Positions 45,321 to 54,292 of a stretch of DNA of 64,000 bases are shown here, one piece after another (within the stretch, counting starts at the first letter, position 1; the number at the start of each line of letters is the position of its first letter). This DNA is from an uncultured Pedosphaera sp. GTDB lineage: Bacteria > Verrucomicrobiota > Verrucomicrobiia > Limisphaerales > Pedosphaeraceae. Made by a program: the position numbers and the translations under genes. Under the pieces are notes generated by a model that did not search any database, was not told the DNA's origin, and worked only from the letters and a program-made list of their open reading frames with translations. The stretch lies in the NCBI GenBank assembly GCA_903918755.1, contig CAIXFN010000073.1:62001-126000 (forward strand), in the 5' to 3' direction.

Positions 45321-46040
45321 TTAAGAGTTTCCTGGCGCCGGTTTTTGGGTTGCGAACAATGTGAGCGATCCGATCGCCAACAGCGGTATTATGGGCGACC
45401 ACATCCGCAGAAAAGCTGCCGACCAGGCTCCCAAAGCCGCCCCGATCAGAAAACCCATCAGGACGTTCGCCGTGCGCCGAAAGCGCGCTCTGATTTCCGG
45501 TGACTGTAATCCCCGGAGCATTGCCAATCCGTCCAAGGTGAATTGGGTGGTATTCCCCGTCATCATCGTGGTCGGCAGGTAGGTCTTGAATCCTTCCCGC
45601 ATCAGCGCATTCTGAATTCCCATGGCCACGACCGCGGTTCCGGCCACCGTAAACAGGACCCAAGGGTCCCTGGGTTGCTGCTGGATTGTCAGGGCCAGCC
45701 CCGTCACCAAAAAGGCCCCGAGCATGAGGGTCTCGGCGCCCAGCAATACCGCCACCACTGACCGACCGTTCCGGTTTGACCAGAACGCCAGGGCCGAGGC
45801 CAGCGCAACCGCAGCCATGAACACCACCAGTAGCGCCAGCCGAATCAGGACCCCGCCGTCAATCCGGCCGGCCAGGGCCGCCCCCGCGAGCACGAGGTTC
45901 CCCGTGATGTGGGAGGTGAAAATGCCCGCCAGGAGGATAAAGCCCGCGGTGTCCACAAATCCCGACACCGCGCTCAGGATGAAGCTGGCCGGACCTTCCG
46001 GCAGTGCGGTCGGGTTCAATTTGGTTTCGGCCGGGTTCAT
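45321..46040 (-). CDS. DUF1275 (YoaK) family membrane protein
   Basis: 239-residue integral membrane protein with about six helices. Family blocks: SAVSGFVDTAGFILLAGIFTSHITGNLVL near the N-terminus, and GIQNALMREGFKTYLPTTMMTGNTTQF in the middle, which is the diagnostic YoaK/DUF1275 segment. The function of the family is unknown. It starts six bases after the DoxX gene's stop and ends two bases before the porin start. Confidence 0.92.
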   Translation of the reverse strand: MNPAETKLNPTALPEGPASFILSAVSGFVDTAGFILLAGIFTSHITGNLVLAGAALAGRIDGGVLIRLALLVVFMAAVALASALAFWSNRNGRSVVAVLLGAETLMLGAFLVTGLALTIQQQPRDPWVLFTVAGTAVVAMGIQNALMREGFKTYLPTTMMTGNTTQFTLDGLAMLRGLQSPEIRARFRRTANVLMGFLIGAALGAWSAAFLRMWSPIIPLLAIGSLTLFATQKPAPGNS

Positions 46041-46046
46041 ATGCGC

Positions 46047-46496
46047 TCAGCCGAAAAAAGCGCGATCCAGGGACCATTTGCCCGGGCCCAATGCCAGGAC
46101 ACAGCTGACCAGCAGCAGATACAAAAGGGCCATCTGGTTGGATTTTTTCAAGACGATGTTGGTATAAACCGCCCCCAACAGTGTGCCGACGATCACGATG
46201 GAGGCGGGTCGCGTGCCCAATCCCAGCACCAATAGCGCCCCGCCCACCAGTTGCGCCGCCGTGGCGAACCACGCATTGACGAGGGGAAACGGGAATCCCG
46301 CGGCTTTGATTTCCTCGACAAACGGCCAATCTGCCCGATCACCTTTGCGCCATTGCAGTCCCTCAAGCAGCTTATGGATTCCGTGATAATATACCAGGAG
46401 CGCCCCGCTGCCGGTATGCAATATCTGGGCCGCAATGGAGGCGGTGACCAACCCATGATGTCCCAAGACAATGGCGGGGATTTCGGCGGCATCCAT
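46047..46496 (-). CDS. DoxX family membrane protein
   Basis: 149-residue four-helix membrane protein of the DoxX/thiosulfate:quinone oxidoreductase-like family. Blocks: ILHTGSGALLVYYHGIHKLLEG near the N-terminus and AAQLVGGALLVLGLGTRPASIVIV in the middle. It ends with a basic region (PGKWSLDRAFFG). DoxX proteins are often found with small-molecule oxidation genes, as here with an FAD monooxygenase 31 bases upstream. The exact partner reaction is unknown. Confidence 0.87.
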   Translation of the reverse strand: MDAAEIPAIVLGHHGLVTASIAAQILHTGSGALLVYYHGIHKLLEGLQWRKGDRADWPFVEEIKAAGFPFPLVNAWFATAAQLVGGALLVLGLGTRPASIVIVGTLLGAVYTNIVLKKSNQMALLYLLLVSCVLALGPGKWSLDRAFFG

Positions 46497-46527
46497 AGTT
46501 ATGGGATTATCACTGTCATGTACGCAT

Positions 46528-48270
46528 TTAGTTTAGCCGCTGGGGATTGAAAACCCGCTTCAGGTAGGCCAGCAGCTCATCGCCGGTTTGAAGCGGCCCC
46601 CGGTAGCCAACATAGTTGTCCGGACGAATCAGGTAGATCACCGGGGCCGTGACGCCGAATTTGGCGTGTGCCTCATGCAGCGCATCCACGAGCACGGAGG
46701 TTCCCGGCGCATAATCCGCCTCACCCATTTGGTGGGCGGCGACCACATGGGCCGCCACCAGCCCGGCGCAATGGTGACTTACTTGCGTGATCAAACTGGA
46801 AAGTGCCTCGCCGTGCTGGCCTTGGTGGGTGCCGGTAAAAAGTAAAAGCGTCCATTCGACGCCGCGCGAAAGATCGCTGAGTCGGATGGTGCGCTTGTCG
46901 GAATTTAATACGACGTGCGCGTCGAGGAATCGCTCTCCGGGCTGGGGGCCGCCGCTGCCGCCGTGATCTTCCGTCAGCGGCGAGTGCGGGTAAGCGATGG
47001 TCAGTTCTTCGAGTGTATTGCGCATGAAGTTCTGCGCGGTATCCGTGCGCATTAGAAACGGGCCAAGGAGCCGCACCGCGCGCTGTTTGATCTCGCTCGG
47101 ATGGAGAATGCCTTTGTAGGCGAGGTCCGTGCCCTTGATCAGCCCTTCGGCGACTGGATGGCGCTCCTGGTTGTAAGTCTCCAACAGCGACGGTTGATAT
47201 TCGGCTCGAATGACGCCCGCCAATTTCCAACCGAGGTTGAAAGCGTCCTGGATTCCCGTGTTCATGCCCTGCCCGCCGATGGGCACATGCACGTGGCCCG
47301 AATCACCCGCGACGAATGCCCGGCCTCCGTCGAATCGGTTCGCGTAGCGATGCGAGGTGCGATAGCGCGCCAGCCATACCGGCTCGGATAGGGTCACTCT
47401 CATCCCGCTCAGCCGCTCGAAGTGACTTTTGATTTCGTCGAGGGTCGGCTCCGCGGAGATGTCTTCCGCCGCGCCCAGGCTTTTCTCGGCCTCCCTCTGC
47501 CCAGCCGTAGGGTGCGTTGTGCCGACGGCATCCGGAATGGAAATGAAAATTCGTGCGAAGCCATTCGGCATCTCGATGGCCATCATGTAGCCGTCGGTGG
47601 TCAGGAATAAATACGACCGTCCGCTGGGCAGATCCCACGCCAGTTTGCAGTCGGCCTGGATGAACTGCTCACCGCTGTAACGTTCGCCTTCAAAGGTGAG
47701 GCCCAGCGTTTTCCTCACGAGGCTCTTGGAACCTTCGCAGCCGACGACGTAGCCCGCGCGTATGATCTCTTCCTTGACCTGCCCCGAGCCTGGCTCGGTG
47801 TGGCGCAGCGTCAGGATGGCGTCGCTGTCATCCAGCTTCATATCCAACGCCTCCGTATTCCATTCGACTTGGACGCCATGCTGGTTCAACGCCCCGTTCA
47901 AGAGATGTTGGGTCCGATTTTGTCCGAGGATCAGCGGATGCGAATAGGGGCCTTCAATGCGGTCAAGATCCCAGTTCCCGATGTGCTTGCCGTAACCATG
48001 CACCACGACTTGGCGCATCGGCTTGGCCTCGGAGAGGGCCGCTGTCATGATGCCCACCTTGGCCAGCGCCTCCTGCGTGCGCACGTGGAGGATCAACGCC
48101 TTGCTGATCTCGCGGATCGCCGGCAGCTTTTCCACGATCCGCGTGTGCACGCCCCGCCGGACCAGTTCGTTCGCGAGCGTGAGGCCCACTGGCCCTGCGC
48201 CGATGATCAGGACTTCAGTGGACGAAACGCACGGTTGCTCTTTCGCGGCGTTGGTTGGATTGGAAGGCAT
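46528..48270 (-). CDS. FAD-dependent aromatic monooxygenase (PHBH/PheA/TetX-like)
   Basis: 580-residue group A flavin monooxygenase. ATG 48270 is chosen; a longer frame to 48378 lacks support. The FAD motif GAGPVGLTLANEL lies near residue 24, the DG-type motif is VGCEGSKSLVRKTLG, and the GD motif appears as AGDSGHVHVPIGGQGMNTGIQDAFNLGWKLAGV. A C-terminal thioredoxin-like domain (about 420-575) is as in phenol hydroxylases. The expected reaction is NAD(P)H-dependent ring hydroxylation of a small aromatic. It is the main catalytic candidate of the operon. Confidence 0.9.
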   Translation of the reverse strand: MPSNPTNAAKEQPCVSSTEVLIIGAGPVGLTLANELVRRGVHTRIVEKLPAIREISKALILHVRTQEALAKVGIMTAALSEAKPMRQVVVHGYGKHIGNWDLDRIEGPYSHPLILGQNRTQHLLNGALNQHGVQVEWNTEALDMKLDDSDAILTLRHTEPGSGQVKEEIIRAGYVVGCEGSKSLVRKTLGLTFEGERYSGEQFIQADCKLAWDLPSGRSYLFLTTDGYMMAIEMPNGFARIFISIPDAVGTTHPTAGQREAEKSLGAAEDISAEPTLDEIKSHFERLSGMRVTLSEPVWLARYRTSHRYANRFDGGRAFVAGDSGHVHVPIGGQGMNTGIQDAFNLGWKLAGVIRAEYQPSLLETYNQERHPVAEGLIKGTDLAYKGILHPSEIKQRAVRLLGPFLMRTDTAQNFMRNTLEELTIAYPHSPLTEDHGGSGGPQPGERFLDAHVVLNSDKRTIRLSDLSRGVEWTLLLFTGTHQGQHGEALSSLITQVSHHCAGLVAAHVVAAHQMGEADYAPGTSVLVDALHEAHAKFGVTAPVIYLIRPDNYVGYRGPLQTGDELLAYLKRVFNPQRLN

Positions 48271-48439
48271 AAGGGTTGGGTTTGCTTGATGCGGGACTCT
48301 GAACATCTTCAGCTTTAAATTCGGCGAATACCTCTTTGGCAACTTCCATTGCCACCAGAGGCTTGGGGAATCCGACAAATGCCGTCACGATGAAGATCAC
48401 CACCGTGTTTTGCATCTCCATGGCGTGCGTCATGCGGTC

Positions 48440-48844
48440 CTACGGTGATGGCGTCTTCGCCCCTGGGTGCATGGGCGTTAGATCAATGTAGATTCGATAA
48501 TCTTCGAGCAGACCGCCATCCCCTGGTGTAACAACGTCCACATACGGCAGCAGCAAACTCTGCCCGGTAGGCAGCTTAAAAGTCACCTCGCCTTGGAACA
48601 CGAGTTTGCCGTTGCCCACCCAAAAATGGATGAGCCGATGGCGTAGCCCTGCGAGGGATGAGAAGAGTCCCTGCACAAATCCTTGAATCGAATCGCGCCC
48701 GGTCATTACCGGCGAACGGCCCAACTGAAAGACGGCATCCGGGGAAAGTAAGTCCACAAACGCCATCGTATTCATGGCTTCGTCCGCCGCGTAGATTTTG
48801 GCGATGAGCGCCCGCGCCTCGCTGTCGGTGTAGGGTGAATTCAT
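48440..48844 (-). CDS. SnoaL/NTF2-like protein
   Basis: 134-residue cone-shaped alpha+beta fold. Blocks: ARALIAKIYAADEAMNTMAFVDLLSPDAVFQLG, then MTGRDSIQGFVQGLF and a beta-rich end. Members act as small isomerases, cyclases or unknown binding proteins. Its ATG overlaps the stop of the isochorismatase-family gene (48841-48844). A gap of 169 bases separates it from the FAD monooxygenase, the widest break in the run and so possibly an internal promoter. Confidence 0.85.
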   Translation of the reverse strand: MNSPYTDSEARALIAKIYAADEAMNTMAFVDLLSPDAVFQLGRSPVMTGRDSIQGFVQGLFSSLAGLRHRLIHFWVGNGKLVFQGEVTFKLPTGQSLLLPYVDVVTPGDGGLLEDYRIYIDLTPMHPGAKTPSP

Positions 48845-49443
48845 CGGAGGACCGGCGGCAGAATTTCGCCAAACAGAACGGGCAGCAGTTTCTCGGCGGC
48901 CGGAGTGCTCCAGTCCTTGACCAATTCCGCGATGACCGTTGGCATCGTGGTCAGCACGACCCCGGCATCGTGCATGCGTAGTCGGGAAGTTTCCTCGGAC
49001 AAATCAAACGGCGAACCGCTGGCGTCCAGGACACACTGCACGGAATAGCCATCGCGGACGGCGTTGATGGTGGGGAAGATCACGCACACATCGGTGGTGA
49101 TCCCGGCCATCACGAGTTGCTTGCGGCCGGTCGCCTCGACGGCGGCCCGGAAATTCAGATCGCTCCAGGCGTCGGCAATTCCGGCACGCTTCACGCGGGC
49201 TTCATAGGCTTTCGGGGCAATCTGCGCGAGTTCTGGCAATAGCGGTCCTTGAATGCGCTCCTCCTGGCTGGACGTGAGCACCAGCGGCATATCGAGGGCG
49301 ACCGCTGTCTTTGCGAGCGCCAGACTGAATCGCTTCACGCGATCAAGTGGCAGATTCTTCACGAGTTGCATGGTGCCGACCTGATGATCAATGAGGATCA
49401 TCGCGGCCTTGGCCGGATCAAACATTTCAAAGGCGGGGTGCAT
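48841..49443 (-). CDS. isochorismatase-family hydrolase (second copy)
   Basis: 200-residue cysteine hydrolase of the isochorismatase fold. Likely catalytic residues are Asp19 in ILIDHQVG, a Lys/Arg near residue 85 and Cys120 in GITTDVCVIF. It is about 25 residues shorter than its upstream neighbour and shares much of the core, so the pair may have arisen by duplication. The substrate is unknown. It overlaps the SnoaL-like gene by four bases. Confidence 0.88.
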   Translation of the reverse strand: MHPAFEMFDPAKAAMILIDHQVGTMQLVKNLPLDRVKRFSLALAKTAVALDMPLVLTSSQEERIQGPLLPELAQIAPKAYEARVKRAGIADAWSDLNFRAAVEATGRKQLVMAGITTDVCVIFPTINAVRDGYSVQCVLDASGSPFDLSEETSRLRMHDAGVVLTTMPTVIAELVKDWSTPAAEKLLPVLFGEILPPVLR

Positions 49444-49496
49444 GGTATTCTGGGGGATGTGTGGTTCCTGTTGGGATTACTTAAAATTCTCTGATT

Positions 49497-50171
49497 TCAA
49501 TGAGCCGCCTTGGCCACGACCTGTGGTTTGACCGCCGACTGCGGGGCCTTGTGAACCATCGTATAGGCGTACTCCACCCCGATCCCGTAGGCGCCGCCCT
49601 GGCCTTTGAGGAGCCCCATGAGGGCGTTATAGTGCTCCTTGTTCTTCCAGTCCCGTTGCCATTCGAGCAGCGCGGCGATTGTTGTAAGGCGCACGGCTCC
49701 CGCTTGCACCATGCGTGAGAGCGCGGCTTCCTGGGCGGCGGGCGAGGTTGCGCCGCAGCAGTCTTCGACGACGTAGATGTTGTAGCCTGCGCCGAGCATT
49801 TCGATCGTCGGCCAGGTCACGCACACTTCGGTCCACAGTCCGGTCATGATGATGTTCTTGCGTCCCGTGGCTTCGATGGCCTGGCGGAAGCCGGCGTCGT
49901 CCCACGAGTTCATCGAAGTGCGCTCCACGACGGGTTGTCCCGGGAAAACGTCCAGCAGTTGCGGCCAGACGTAGCCGGAGAAGCCTTCCGTCTCCACCGC
50001 GGTCAAGACGGAGGGAACGTTGAATTCTTTCGCGACTTTCGCGAGCAGCGTCACGTTGTTGATGAGCGTGGCGCGGTCGGCGTTCGCCACGCCGAAGAGC
50101 ATCTGTGGCTGGTGGTCAATGAAGACGATGGCGCTATCCTGGGGCGTATAGAGTTTGTGATAGGGGTTCAT
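49497..50171 (-). CDS. isochorismatase-family hydrolase (YcaC-like)
   Basis: 224-residue cysteine hydrolase. Asp19 in FIDHQPQ, Arg84 in VVERTSMNSWDD and Cys117 in WTEVCVTWPT match the Asp/Arg/Cys triad described for YcaC proteins. The C-terminal extension of about 30 residues is YcaC-like. YcaC enzymes have unknown natural substrates. It is the first gene of the nine-gene run and lies 53 bases before the second isochorismatase. Its start faces the divergent GAF-kinase gene across 240 bases. Confidence 0.9.
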   Translation of the reverse strand: MNPYHKLYTPQDSAIVFIDHQPQMLFGVANADRATLINNVTLLAKVAKEFNVPSVLTAVETEGFSGYVWPQLLDVFPGQPVVERTSMNSWDDAGFRQAIEATGRKNIIMTGLWTEVCVTWPTIEMLGAGYNIYVVEDCCGATSPAAQEAALSRMVQAGAVRLTTIAALLEWQRDWKNKEHYNALMGLLKGQGGAYGIGVEYAYTMVHKAPQSAVKPQVVAKAAH

Positions 50172-50258
50172 GGCGGTTTCCTTTTTGGTGCTATGATTTC
50201 GCTGTCAAAGTCACCCGGCGAAATTAGTTTGTCTGCGGGTTTTCACAACGGGGCGGAT

Positions 50259-50287
50259 GGGAGGGGTGTTGCTCCCCCATATGGGAG
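50259..50287. promoter_or_regulatory. GGGAG/CTCCC half-site array in the divergent region
   Basis: Half-sites GGGAG (50259-50263), CTCCC (50272-50276) and GGGAG (50283-50287) form overlapping inverted repeats. The central core CCCATATGGG (50276-50285) is a perfect 10-bp palindrome. The array lies in the 240-bp region between the YcaC-like gene and the GAF kinase gene, a natural place for the NarL-type regulator to bind. Binding is inference. Confidence 0.45.
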
Positions 50288-50411
50288 AGGCGATGAGAGT
50301 TGCTGGAGGCGGGCCGGCAATTTAGACTTTTTGATTGATACGACTCTATTCAGCAATAGGAATTTGCCGGTAGCTTGCAAAATTCAGCTGTTGAGTGACG
50401 ATTCGCAGGAT

Positions 50412-53400
50412 ATGATTCCGAACATGGAAGACCGTCAAACCGCTAGGCAGGTCACGCAACTCCTCAAAGCCAGCCAGGCCTTGGAATCCTGCATTGCGGC
50501 GCTTGCGCGTGAACCTGCTTTGGACAAATTTGTGCCCATTGTGCTGCGGGTTGCGGCGGAAACGTTTGGCGCTGTCAGTTGTGCCTATTTCGAAAACGAT
50601 GAGGAGGAGATAATTTATCTCCGCTACGTTTATGTGGGGGGACGGGTCATCACACCGTTGGAATGGCCCCTGTTGGACGAAACAACCTACGGCGTCCTGA
50701 AACGGCTGGCCCAGGGCTTTACTGTGCCCGTGGAACACCTCGGGGTGCACCCCATCCGCCGGGACTCCTCGGTCGTTTTGGATCATCGGACGGCGACGGC
50801 CTCGCCCGAGTTGCACGCTTTTGCCTTGAGCGTGAACTGGGAATTAGAACTGAATGTGCCCTTGCTCGTGGGGGGAAGAACCGTGGGCGCGTTTGATATT
50901 TTCAAAAGTGGCACGGGGCGTTTTTCTGCGGCCGACATTTCGCTGGCGGAATCACTGGCCAAACAAATTGCGCTGGCGATGCAAGTCAGCCAGATCGCGG
51001 TTCGCGAGCGAGAAATGGCCATCGCCCGGGAGCGGGAGCAAGCCGCTCAACAGCGGGCTGAAGAATTGGAACGGATGGCGCGTGCCTTGCAGGAAACCAT
51101 TGATTCATTCGGCCGGATCACCGACTTGGATGAGCTGGTGCCCGTGGTGCTGCAGATCGTGGCCCGGACGCTTGGCGCGATCTCTTGCTCGGTATTCGAG
51201 CACAAGTCTGACGTGGTGTTCCTCAAGTTCTGGTTCGTGGATGGTCGGGTGTTGCTTCCGCAGGAATTGCTGGCGGTCGATGCGCAGAAGTTTGGCCTCA
51301 TTCGGCGGCTTGCCACCGGATTCACCGTGCCGGATAACTATCTGGGAACTAAAGTTCAGCAACGCACGCGGGCGGTGGTGGTGGATCACCACGCCGGCAC
51401 GCCGGTGCCGGAATTCGACGCTTTTGCCCGCAACCTTGGCTGGGATTTGGAACTCAATGTGCCGATCGTCTCTGGCAGTCGTGCGATCGGGGCATTGTGC
51501 GTCTACCGGAGCAAGGTGGCGGGAGCCTACACCCCGCAGGAGATCCGCTTCGCCGAGTCGCTCTCTGCGCAGCTTGCGATGGCCATGCTGGCCAAGGATC
51601 TCGCGGCCCAGGCGCAGGAACGCGCCATCGAAACCGTCGTCGCTCGCGAGCGCGAGCGCGCCGCCCGTCATCGTGCGGCGGAACTCGCGCGGGCCAACGC
51701 CACCGTGTCGCGAAGTCTCGCCGCCGTCTCGCAGTCCACGGACTTCGATGACACGCTGGAGAAGGTGTTTCTCGAAATCGTCGCCGCTGCCGCTGCCTCG
51801 GCTGGCCAGCTATTTTTGTATGACGCGCGGGCGAACACACTGGCGACCATTGTGTGGACGGATGAAAGGGGGCACGGGCGCGGCTTCTGCCCCAATTCCC
51901 CTCCGTTGCTGCAAACCGCATTCGACGCCGATGTCACGCCGGCCTTCCGCCTTTGCTTGGAGTGTAAAGAGATCTTCGGCATTAACATCAAAGACCTTAC
52001 CTCCGTGCAAGCGGCCCTGATGTGGCCGGGCACCACGGAATGGCATCTGGCGCGCGGTCGCGAGTCCGCCTGCGCCATACCGGTCCTGGTTGGGCAGCGC
52101 CCCGTCGGCGTAATTGGACTTGCCTGGAAGGATCAGTTTTCTTTTTCAACGGAACAGCGGGAACTGCTTTTCGCCCTCACCAACCAGGCGGCCATGGTAA
52201 TGCAGTTGCGTGAACTGGCGGATTCCCAGAGTGCCGCGGCCATCTCCCACGAACGCGAGCAGGCGGCGCAGGAGCGCGCGGGGGAACTGGCCAAGGCCAA
52301 CTGGATTTTGCGCCGGGTGAACGAACGTTTGTCTACGGAGACAAACTATCGCTCCGTCCTGGGACTACTGCTGGCTGAGCTTTCCCTAATCGTGGGCAAC
52401 ATTAGCGGTGGGATCTTTACGTTTGACGCGAACACTTACCTGTTGCGTTTTGTCCTGGGCATTGAGGATGGGCAAATTGTCGATGAGTTGGTTGGGCACC
52501 CCCATGGCCATGCCGAGAAACCGGCGGACGCCCGGGTGTTTCTTGGCTGGACCGACCTGACGACGAGACCCGCACAGGAATTCATCAAAATGACCCCGGG
52601 CAACCCTGCGCACCCCAGCAACGAATGGCATTCCGCCCGCCGCCACCGCCTGCTGGTACGGACCCCGCTGATTGCCAACGAGGAGCCGGTCGGTACGCTT
52701 TGCCTGGCCTTTACGAATGATGGGCCGCTGAGCCCCTTAAAACTGGAATTGTGCAACGCCGTCGCCCAGCAGGCAACGCTGGCGCTGCAACTCGCTCGCC
52801 TTTCCGATCAAGCCCGCGACGCCGATGTCGCCCGCGAACGCGAGACCACGATTCTCCAGGAGCGGGCGCGTTTCGCCGGTCAGATTCACGACACGCTCGC
52901 GCAGGGTTTCACGGGCACGTTGCTGCACCTTGAAGCGTTGCGCGTGCGGGTTGCCCGCGGCGAACGCGTGACCGTTGACGAGTTGCAGAGTGTGCGCAAG
53001 ATCGCCGCGCTCGGCCTCGCTGAAGCGCGCCGGTCCGCCCTCGCCATTCGCCCGCTTGCGCTCGATGGGCGTGATCTGTCTACCGCCCTGCAACAACTCA
53101 CGGAACGTGCTGCCGTGCCCGGTGTTTTGAATTGTCGCTGGTTATTGAGCGGCATTCCGCGCCCGCTCCCGCCCGCCACGGAGGAAGCCCTGTTGAACAG
53201 CGCGCATGAAGCGGTGAGCAATGCCATCCGCCATGGCGAAGCCAATAACATCCAGATCACCCTCGTGTTCGATTCCGAGAGCGTCACCTTGCTCGTGCGG
53301 GATGATGGCATCGGATTCGACACCTCGGATTCACGCCAACGAGGCCATACCTTTGGCTTGCGTTCCATGCGCGAGCGCGCTGCCGCCGTGCAAGGGGAAT

Positions 53401-53462
53401 TCACCGTCGTCTCCAAACCCGGCGATGGCACTACCGTAACCATTTACATCCACACCGCATGA
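50412..53462 (+). CDS. soluble four-GAF NarL-type histidine kinase
   Basis: 1016-residue cytoplasmic sensor with no membrane segment. The frame could extend to 49935, but that would run into the divergent operon; ATG 50412 (or 50424) is preferred. Four GAF domains lie at about 30-190, 220-390, 430-610 and 635-800. The first two are clearly similar (FAVSCAYFEND versus GAISCSVFEHK, both with LGxx(V/L)xP-type ends). Helical linkers separate them. The kinase core is HisKA_3 with His826 in FAGQIHDTLAQGFTG, and HATPase_c has HEAVSNAIRHG and DDGIGFDTSD. GAF domains may bind a small aromatic ligand. It is coupled to the response regulator by ATGA. Confidence 0.9.
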   Translation: MIPNMEDRQTARQVTQLLKASQALESCIAALAREPALDKFVPIVLRVAAETFGAVSCAYFENDEEEIIYLRYVYVGGRVITPLEWPLLDETTYGVLKRLAQGFTVPVEHLGVHPIRRDSSVVLDHRTATASPELHAFALSVNWELELNVPLLVGGRTVGAFDIFKSGTGRFSAADISLAESLAKQIALAMQVSQIAVREREMAIAREREQAAQQRAEELERMARALQETIDSFGRITDLDELVPVVLQIVARTLGAISCSVFEHKSDVVFLKFWFVDGRVLLPQELLAVDAQKFGLIRRLATGFTVPDNYLGTKVQQRTRAVVVDHHAGTPVPEFDAFARNLGWDLELNVPIVSGSRAIGALCVYRSKVAGAYTPQEIRFAESLSAQLAMAMLAKDLAAQAQERAIETVVARERERAARHRAAELARANATVSRSLAAVSQSTDFDDTLEKVFLEIVAAAAASAGQLFLYDARANTLATIVWTDERGHGRGFCPNSPPLLQTAFDADVTPAFRLCLECKEIFGINIKDLTSVQAALMWPGTTEWHLARGRESACAIPVLVGQRPVGVIGLAWKDQFSFSTEQRELLFALTNQAAMVMQLRELADSQSAAAISHEREQAAQERAGELAKANWILRRVNERLSTETNYRSVLGLLLAELSLIVGNISGGIFTFDANTYLLRFVLGIEDGQIVDELVGHPHGHAEKPADARVFLGWTDLTTRPAQEFIKMTPGNPAHPSNEWHSARRHRLLVRTPLIANEEPVGTLCLAFTNDGPLSPLKLELCNAVAQQATLALQLARLSDQARDADVARERETTILQERARFAGQIHDTLAQGFTGTLLHLEALRVRVARGERVTVDELQSVRKIAALGLAEARRSALAIRPLALDGRDLSTALQQLTERAAVPGVLNCRWLLSGIPRPLPPATEEALLNSAHEAVSNAIRHGEANNIQITLVFDSESVTLLVRDDGIGFDTSDSRQRGHTFGLRSMRERAAAVQGEFTVVSKPGDGTTVTIYIHTA

Positions 53463-54142
53463 AAAAAACTCCTGTCTCAAACAAAAAGTTGTCGGCGATG
53501 GCCGCCACCCGGAAACGTGCCGAGGCTGTCGAAATAACCATTGTCCTTGCCGATGATCATCACGTTGTCCGCCAGGGTATGGCTGCCATTATCGCCACCG
53601 AGCCCGGCCTCCGCGTCATCGGTGAAGCCTGCGACGGGGAGCAGGCCCTTGCCCTTTGTGCCAAATTAAAGCCGGATGTGCTGGTGCTCGATCTGCGGAT
53701 GCCGGTGCTCGACGGGTTTGAGGTCGTGAAACGCCTCATCGCGGTCGACCCCGCCGCCTGTATCCTGGTGATGACTACTTACGATACGGACGAGGACATC
53801 TGGCGCTGCCTGCGCGCCGGGGCGAAGGGTTACCTCCTCAAGGACGCCAGCCAACCTGAAATCATCACTGCGATCCGGACCGTCGCGCGCGGTGAATCCT
53901 TCACCACTCCGCTGCTCGCGGTGAAACTCGCCCAACGCGCCGCCGCCCCGGAACTGAGTCCGCGCGAAAGCGAAGTCTTGCAACTCCTTGCCGGGGGCAA
54001 GACCAATAAGGAAATCGCCGCCGCCCTGAATGTCGAGGCTGGCACCATCAAAACCCACCTGAAATCCCTCTTCACGAAACTCGGCGCCACGACGCGCACC
54101 GAAGCCGCCAAAATTGCCCGGCAGAGAGGTTTGGTTGGTTAG
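53459..54142 (+). CDS. NarL/LuxR-family response regulator
   Basis: 227-residue regulator. The receiver domain (about 25-145) opens ITIVLADDHHVVRQGMAAII; the phospho-Asp is 78 in VLVLDLRMP. The LuxR-type helix-turn-helix (about 160-225) reads LSPRESEVLQLLAGGKTNKEIAAALNVEAGTIKTHLKSLFTKLG. It overlaps the GAF kinase stop by four bases (ATGA), so kinase and regulator are made together. The likely targets are its own promoter and the divergent nine-gene operon. It starts with a Lys-rich, presumably disordered, 20-residue tail. Confidence 0.93.
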   Translation: MKKTPVSNKKLSAMAATRKRAEAVEITIVLADDHHVVRQGMAAIIATEPGLRVIGEACDGEQALALCAKLKPDVLVLDLRMPVLDGFEVVKRLIAVDPAACILVMTTYDTDEDIWRCLRAGAKGYLLKDASQPEIITAIRTVARGESFTTPLLAVKLAQRAAAPELSPRESEVLQLLAGGKTNKEIAAALNVEAGTIKTHLKSLFTKLGATTRTEAAKIARQRGLVG

Positions 54143-54292
54143 GAAATAGCGCCGCACCGCTTGCCGGTGAGTTAGCTCTCCGGTATTCGGTCGGGGCGCT
54201 GTCTGGCTGATGTTCGCCCCCGATTTTGCCAGCAAAGACTTGGGAATGCCGCTCCTGGCAGCCGCCTTCCGCTGCGGTCGCGTCAGGTTCTC

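Noticed and set aside
45319-45663. N-terminal extension of the porin
   Set aside because: It runs into the DUF1275 gene; the signal peptide starts at 45318.
48215-48433. 72-residue minus-strand frame upstream of the FAD monooxygenase
   Set aside because: It overlaps the monooxygenase start in another frame and shows no family. The 169-base gap may instead hold a promoter, so it is left unannotated.
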